Below are positions 61,633 to 64,000 of a stretch of 64,000 bases of DNA, piece after piece. Position numbers and translations under genes: made by a program. The number at the start of each line of letters is the position of its first letter. Positions within the stretch are counted from its first letter, which is position 1. Origin of the DNA: JASSUD01 sp031963225 (GTDB lineage Bacteria; Pseudomonadota; Gammaproteobacteria; Burkholderiales; Burkholderiaceae); the NCBI GenBank assembly GCA_031963225.1, contig JASSUD010000006.1:8814-72813 (forward strand). Direction: 5' to 3'. Under the pieces are notes generated by a model. The model did not search any database and was not told the origin of the DNA. It worked only from the letters and a program-made list of their open reading frames with translations.

Positions 61633-64000
61633 ATGTTGGGCAGCATCTTTTCGTCATCACGCAGCGCGCTTTCGCCACCGGAAGTAGTGGATCTCGCCAA
61701 CGATTTTTTAGAGTTTGCTCGCAAGCACACAAATCCAAAAATAGCGTTGATCTTATGTGATGATGCGGAAGCTTCGTTATCTCAGATGAAAAAAGCCTTA
61801 AGAAAGGCGGATGCCGCTGAAACTCTAGCAGATCAAACGCTACGAGATAGAATCGCTGCTGTTTATTTTGAGCATGGCAAAGTGTTAGAGCAGTTAGGAC
61901 AACACAACAGGGCGCAGGCGAGCTATAAAAAAGCGCAAAAGTGGGGCCATCCCGGTGTAGCGGTTCAGCCGAGCAATCTATTGGCCTATACAGAGCTACA
62001 CCCGGCTGTGCTGACAAGCCGATCTATCATTGCCGCGCAGACCAGCGAGGCCTTGCATGCTTCTGCAGTATCATTGCCCGTCCGCTCTTCCTTTTCTATC
62101 CCCGCTGATATCCCATCAACATTGGCTGAACCTGTCCAGAACGCAGCACTTTCGCCACGCTTACTCGAAGGCATTCAGGAAAAGAATGACTTGGTGAACC
62201 AGTTGTTTACGGAAACGCTGCAGACGTTTCAGAGCTTGGATTTATCGAAAGTATGGCCCAGTGCCTTTTTAGTCTATGCCCACGACAACCCGCATTACGG
62301 CATGGCGGATGCAGGTACGGCAAAATTTCTGATTAATCACCTGGTCAAGCTAGGCGTGAATCTCTATTCCGATCAACGGCCAAAGGGGTTACAAGCGCCG
62401 GCTACATTAATCACTCGAGAAGACGCGGCCAGGGTAGACGATATTCTCACAAGCCAGCTGTGTTTGTTGCCCACCGCCATAGGCGGGATCCAACCGGTCG
62501 ATAAGGTGATTGTGTGTGGTTCGCAGGTCTTAGGGCACTATCTGCAATGGGGGGAGGCAGGGAAACACTATCAAGCCTATTACGCAGACCTGAAAAAAGC
62601 CTACGGGCTGGCTCAGCAAAACCCCACACAGGCCGAAGCCGAAATACGGAAAGTAGTTAATACATATTACCAACAAGCAGATTTTCATCATGTCTTGACG
62701 GAAATGGCCTTTTTAAAAATCCGTACGGACTATTTGGATCAGCACGGCATCATTCCTGTCTCTTTATGTGCCAATGGGTATGAACTCTGCGTGCAGGATT
62801 TTGTCAAAGCCACTACCGTGCGCATTGAAGATATGCCCCGCTTTGCCTCGCAGCACGCGAGCGGTCAGGCTGTGTACCAGAACCAAGGGCGTCATCTAGT
62901 TTTCTTTAAGCTGTTGGAGCGGCTGCTGGCACAAAATGGTGCAGAAGCGCTGCTGCGCACATTTTGGACAGCGTATAGCGATTTGATTAAGCGCTTGAAC
63001 AGCGAAGCATCGGCGCCTAAGGCGGCAGAATATGTGCGCGTATGGGGGAAAATCTCCCAGAATGTTCAGGCCACGCTGCAAACGCTGCGGGCGCAGGTAG
63101 ACGCGCACGAACTGCGCGCAGCCTTAACCCACTATGCCTCTTTGGACCGTCTAGCGATTCAACGGCTATCCGGTCCGCCGCTCTCGATGAAACACTGCTA
63201 TATCAATCTAGCGATAGTGGAACACCAGAAAGCGCGCAAGGAAGAAGGGAAGCCTAAAGAGGCGGAAGAGAACCAGTCTAAAGAAGAAGCCGCCGCGCAA
63301 AACCATTTTCATCGCTTACCGAGTTTCGAGGCGATCGATTCCAACCCACAGAAATTAGTGCCACTCGAGAAGCTGTTTGATCCTCGAGAATTAAGCGATG
63401 GCAAGACCGTGACCCCACAACGGATTTTGATTCGAGGCCGGGCGGGTGTGGGCAAAACGACCTTATCTAAAAAGATCGTCTACGAATATACCCAGAAAGC
63501 ACAATGGCGGTATCGCTTTGACTGGCTGTTCTGGATTCCGCTGCGCACGCTAAAGGGTAAATCAAGCTATGATCTGGCCACCTTGTTTCATGAAACCTAT
63601 TTTCAGAGTTACCCCAACGGTCAGGCTTTAGCGAAGACGCTCGAAACCCACATCAACGGGCCAGCTAAAGATAAAACCCTCTTTGTGCTCGATGGCTGGG
63701 ATGAAATCGCCCAGGAATGGGGGGAACACGAACCGATGTCCGAGTTTCTCAAACAGTTGCTCAATCAGCCTGCGGTGCTGATTACCTCCCGGCCTTATGT
63801 GGATTTGAAGCAGGCTCAAGCGATGGATTTGGAATTGGAGACAGTGGGCTTTAGCCAGGAAAATGTCACCGCCTATCTCGACAATCGGGACATGATGACG
63901 GCTTCGGAGGCGAAGGAGATCAAGCACTTCATCCAGACCAACGCATTCATCCAAGGACTGGTCAATGTACCCATCCAGTTAGACGCGCTTTGTTACAGCT
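61633..64000 (+). CDS. Second NLR-like protein: TPR-like, TIR/SEFIR-like and NACHT domains (3' end outside the window)
   Basis: An open frame of 789 codons runs from ATG 61633 (GGGAAAG 4-10 bases before it) to the window end without a stop. Residues 45-110 contain TPR-like helices (VYFEHGKVLEQLGQHNRAQA). The TIR/SEFIR-like domain at about 205-430 is homologous to that of the 55902 gene (FLVYAHDNPHYG at 212-223, NLYSDQRPKG, DDILTSQLCLLP, VDKVIVCGSQVLG). The NACHT domain has Walker A GRAGVGKTT at 602-610 and Walker B LFVLDGWDE ending at 691, with VLITSRPYVDL. Unlike the neighbour, its P-loop is of a different NACHT type (RGRAGVGKTTL), so the two share the N-terminal domain but not a closely related NTPase. 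The C-terminal repeats, if any, are not visible. Confidence 0.85.
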   Translation, partial: MLGSIFSSSRSALSPPEVVDLANDFLEFARKHTNPKIALILCDDAEASLSQMKKALRKADAAETLADQTLRDRIAAVYFEHGKVLEQLGQHNRAQASYKKAQKWGHPGVAVQPSNLLAYTELHPAVLTSRSIIAAQTSEALHASAVSLPVRSSFSIPADIPSTLAEPVQNAALSPRLLEGIQEKNDLVNQLFTETLQTFQSLDLSKVWPSAFLVYAHDNPHYGMADAGTAKFLINHLVKLGVNLYSDQRPKGLQAPATLITREDAARVDDILTSQLCLLPTAIGGIQPVDKVIVCGSQVLGHYLQWGEAGKHYQAYYADLKKAYGLAQQNPTQAEAEIRKVVNTYYQQADFHHVLTEMAFLKIRTDYLDQHGIIPVSLCANGYELCVQDFVKATTVRIEDMPRFASQHASGQAVYQNQGRHLVFFKLLERLLAQNGAEALLRTFWTAYSDLIKRLNSEASAPKAAEYVRVWGKISQNVQATLQTLRAQVDAHELRAALTHYASLDRLAIQRLSGPPLSMKHCYINLAIVEHQKARKEEGKPKEAEENQSKEEAAAQNHFHRLPSFEAIDSNPQKLVPLEKLFDPRELSDGKTVTPQRILIRGRAGVGKTTLSKKIVYEYTQKAQWRYRFDWLFWIPLRTLKGKSSYDLATLFHETYFQSYPNGQALAKTLETHINGPAKDKTLFVLDGWDEIAQEWGEHEPMSEFLKQLLNQPAVLITSRPYVDLKQAQAMDLELETVGFSQENVTAYLDNRDMMTASEAKEIKHFIQTNAFIQGLVNVPIQLDALCYS

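Overview
The window most resembles a host-associated betaproteobacterium of the Burkholderia lineage, quite possibly a fungal endosymbiont of the Mycoavidus/Glomeribacter kind. That placement is an inference: ETF-QO and MnmG look Burkholderia-like, and the window is dominated by machines and proteins that act on eukaryotic cells (a type III secretion cluster, an F-box/LRR protein, a contractile injection system, NACHT/WD40 proteins). Dead insertion sequences, broken genes and dispersed repeats point to an unsettled genome. No rRNA, tRNA or CRISPR array was recognised.

Region 1 (1-13.5 kb, minus strand): an almost gap-free Ysc-type type III secretion operon read as sctF-G-I-J-K-L-W-chaperone-V-N-O-P-Q-R-S-T-U. 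sctU runs off the left edge. Secretin (SctC), SctD and the translocators are not in the window. A lipid A palmitoyltransferase (PagP) lies just upstream of sctF.

Region 2 (13.8-17.8 kb, plus strand): two housekeeping genes, ETF-ubiquinone oxidoreductase and mnmG. The usual rsmG/parAB partners do not follow mnmG; a cluster of dispersed repeats does, one copy carrying a 122-bp MITE-like insertion with a perfect 11-bp target duplication.

Region 3 (18-31 kb): accessory genes. They are a small proline-rich repeat protein, a frameshifted AbiEi-type antitoxin, a 451-residue membrane-hairpin protein, an F-box/leucine-rich-repeat protein, and two tandem pentapeptide/WD40 proteins of about 950 residues. 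A VapBC pair with a palindromic operator closes the region.

Region 4 (31.3-34.7 kb): a graveyard of a truncated serine recombinase, a 207-bp fragment of a contractile-injection tape-measure gene, an IS110 start and an IS66 tnpA remnant. They surround an intact DUF4157-nuclease gene, the probable cargo of the next region.

Region 5 (34.8-55.7 kb, plus strand): a complete-looking extracellular contractile injection system (eCIS): AAA+ ATPase, DUF4255 terminator, an unknown protein, sheath, two tube proteins, DUF5908, LysM hub, VgrG-like spike, PAAR tip, gp25, baseplate J, fibre-like protein, second large baseplate protein and tape measure.

Region 6 (55.9-64 kb, plus strand): two NLR-like proteins. 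The first (1669 residues) combines a TIR/SEFIR-like domain, NACHT, pentapeptides and 14 WD40 units. The second starts at 61633, has the same N-terminal domain plus a different NACHT, and continues past the window end.

A 34-bp hairpin repeat is scattered through regions 1-5, with one loop sequence in the left part and another in and around the eCIS locus.
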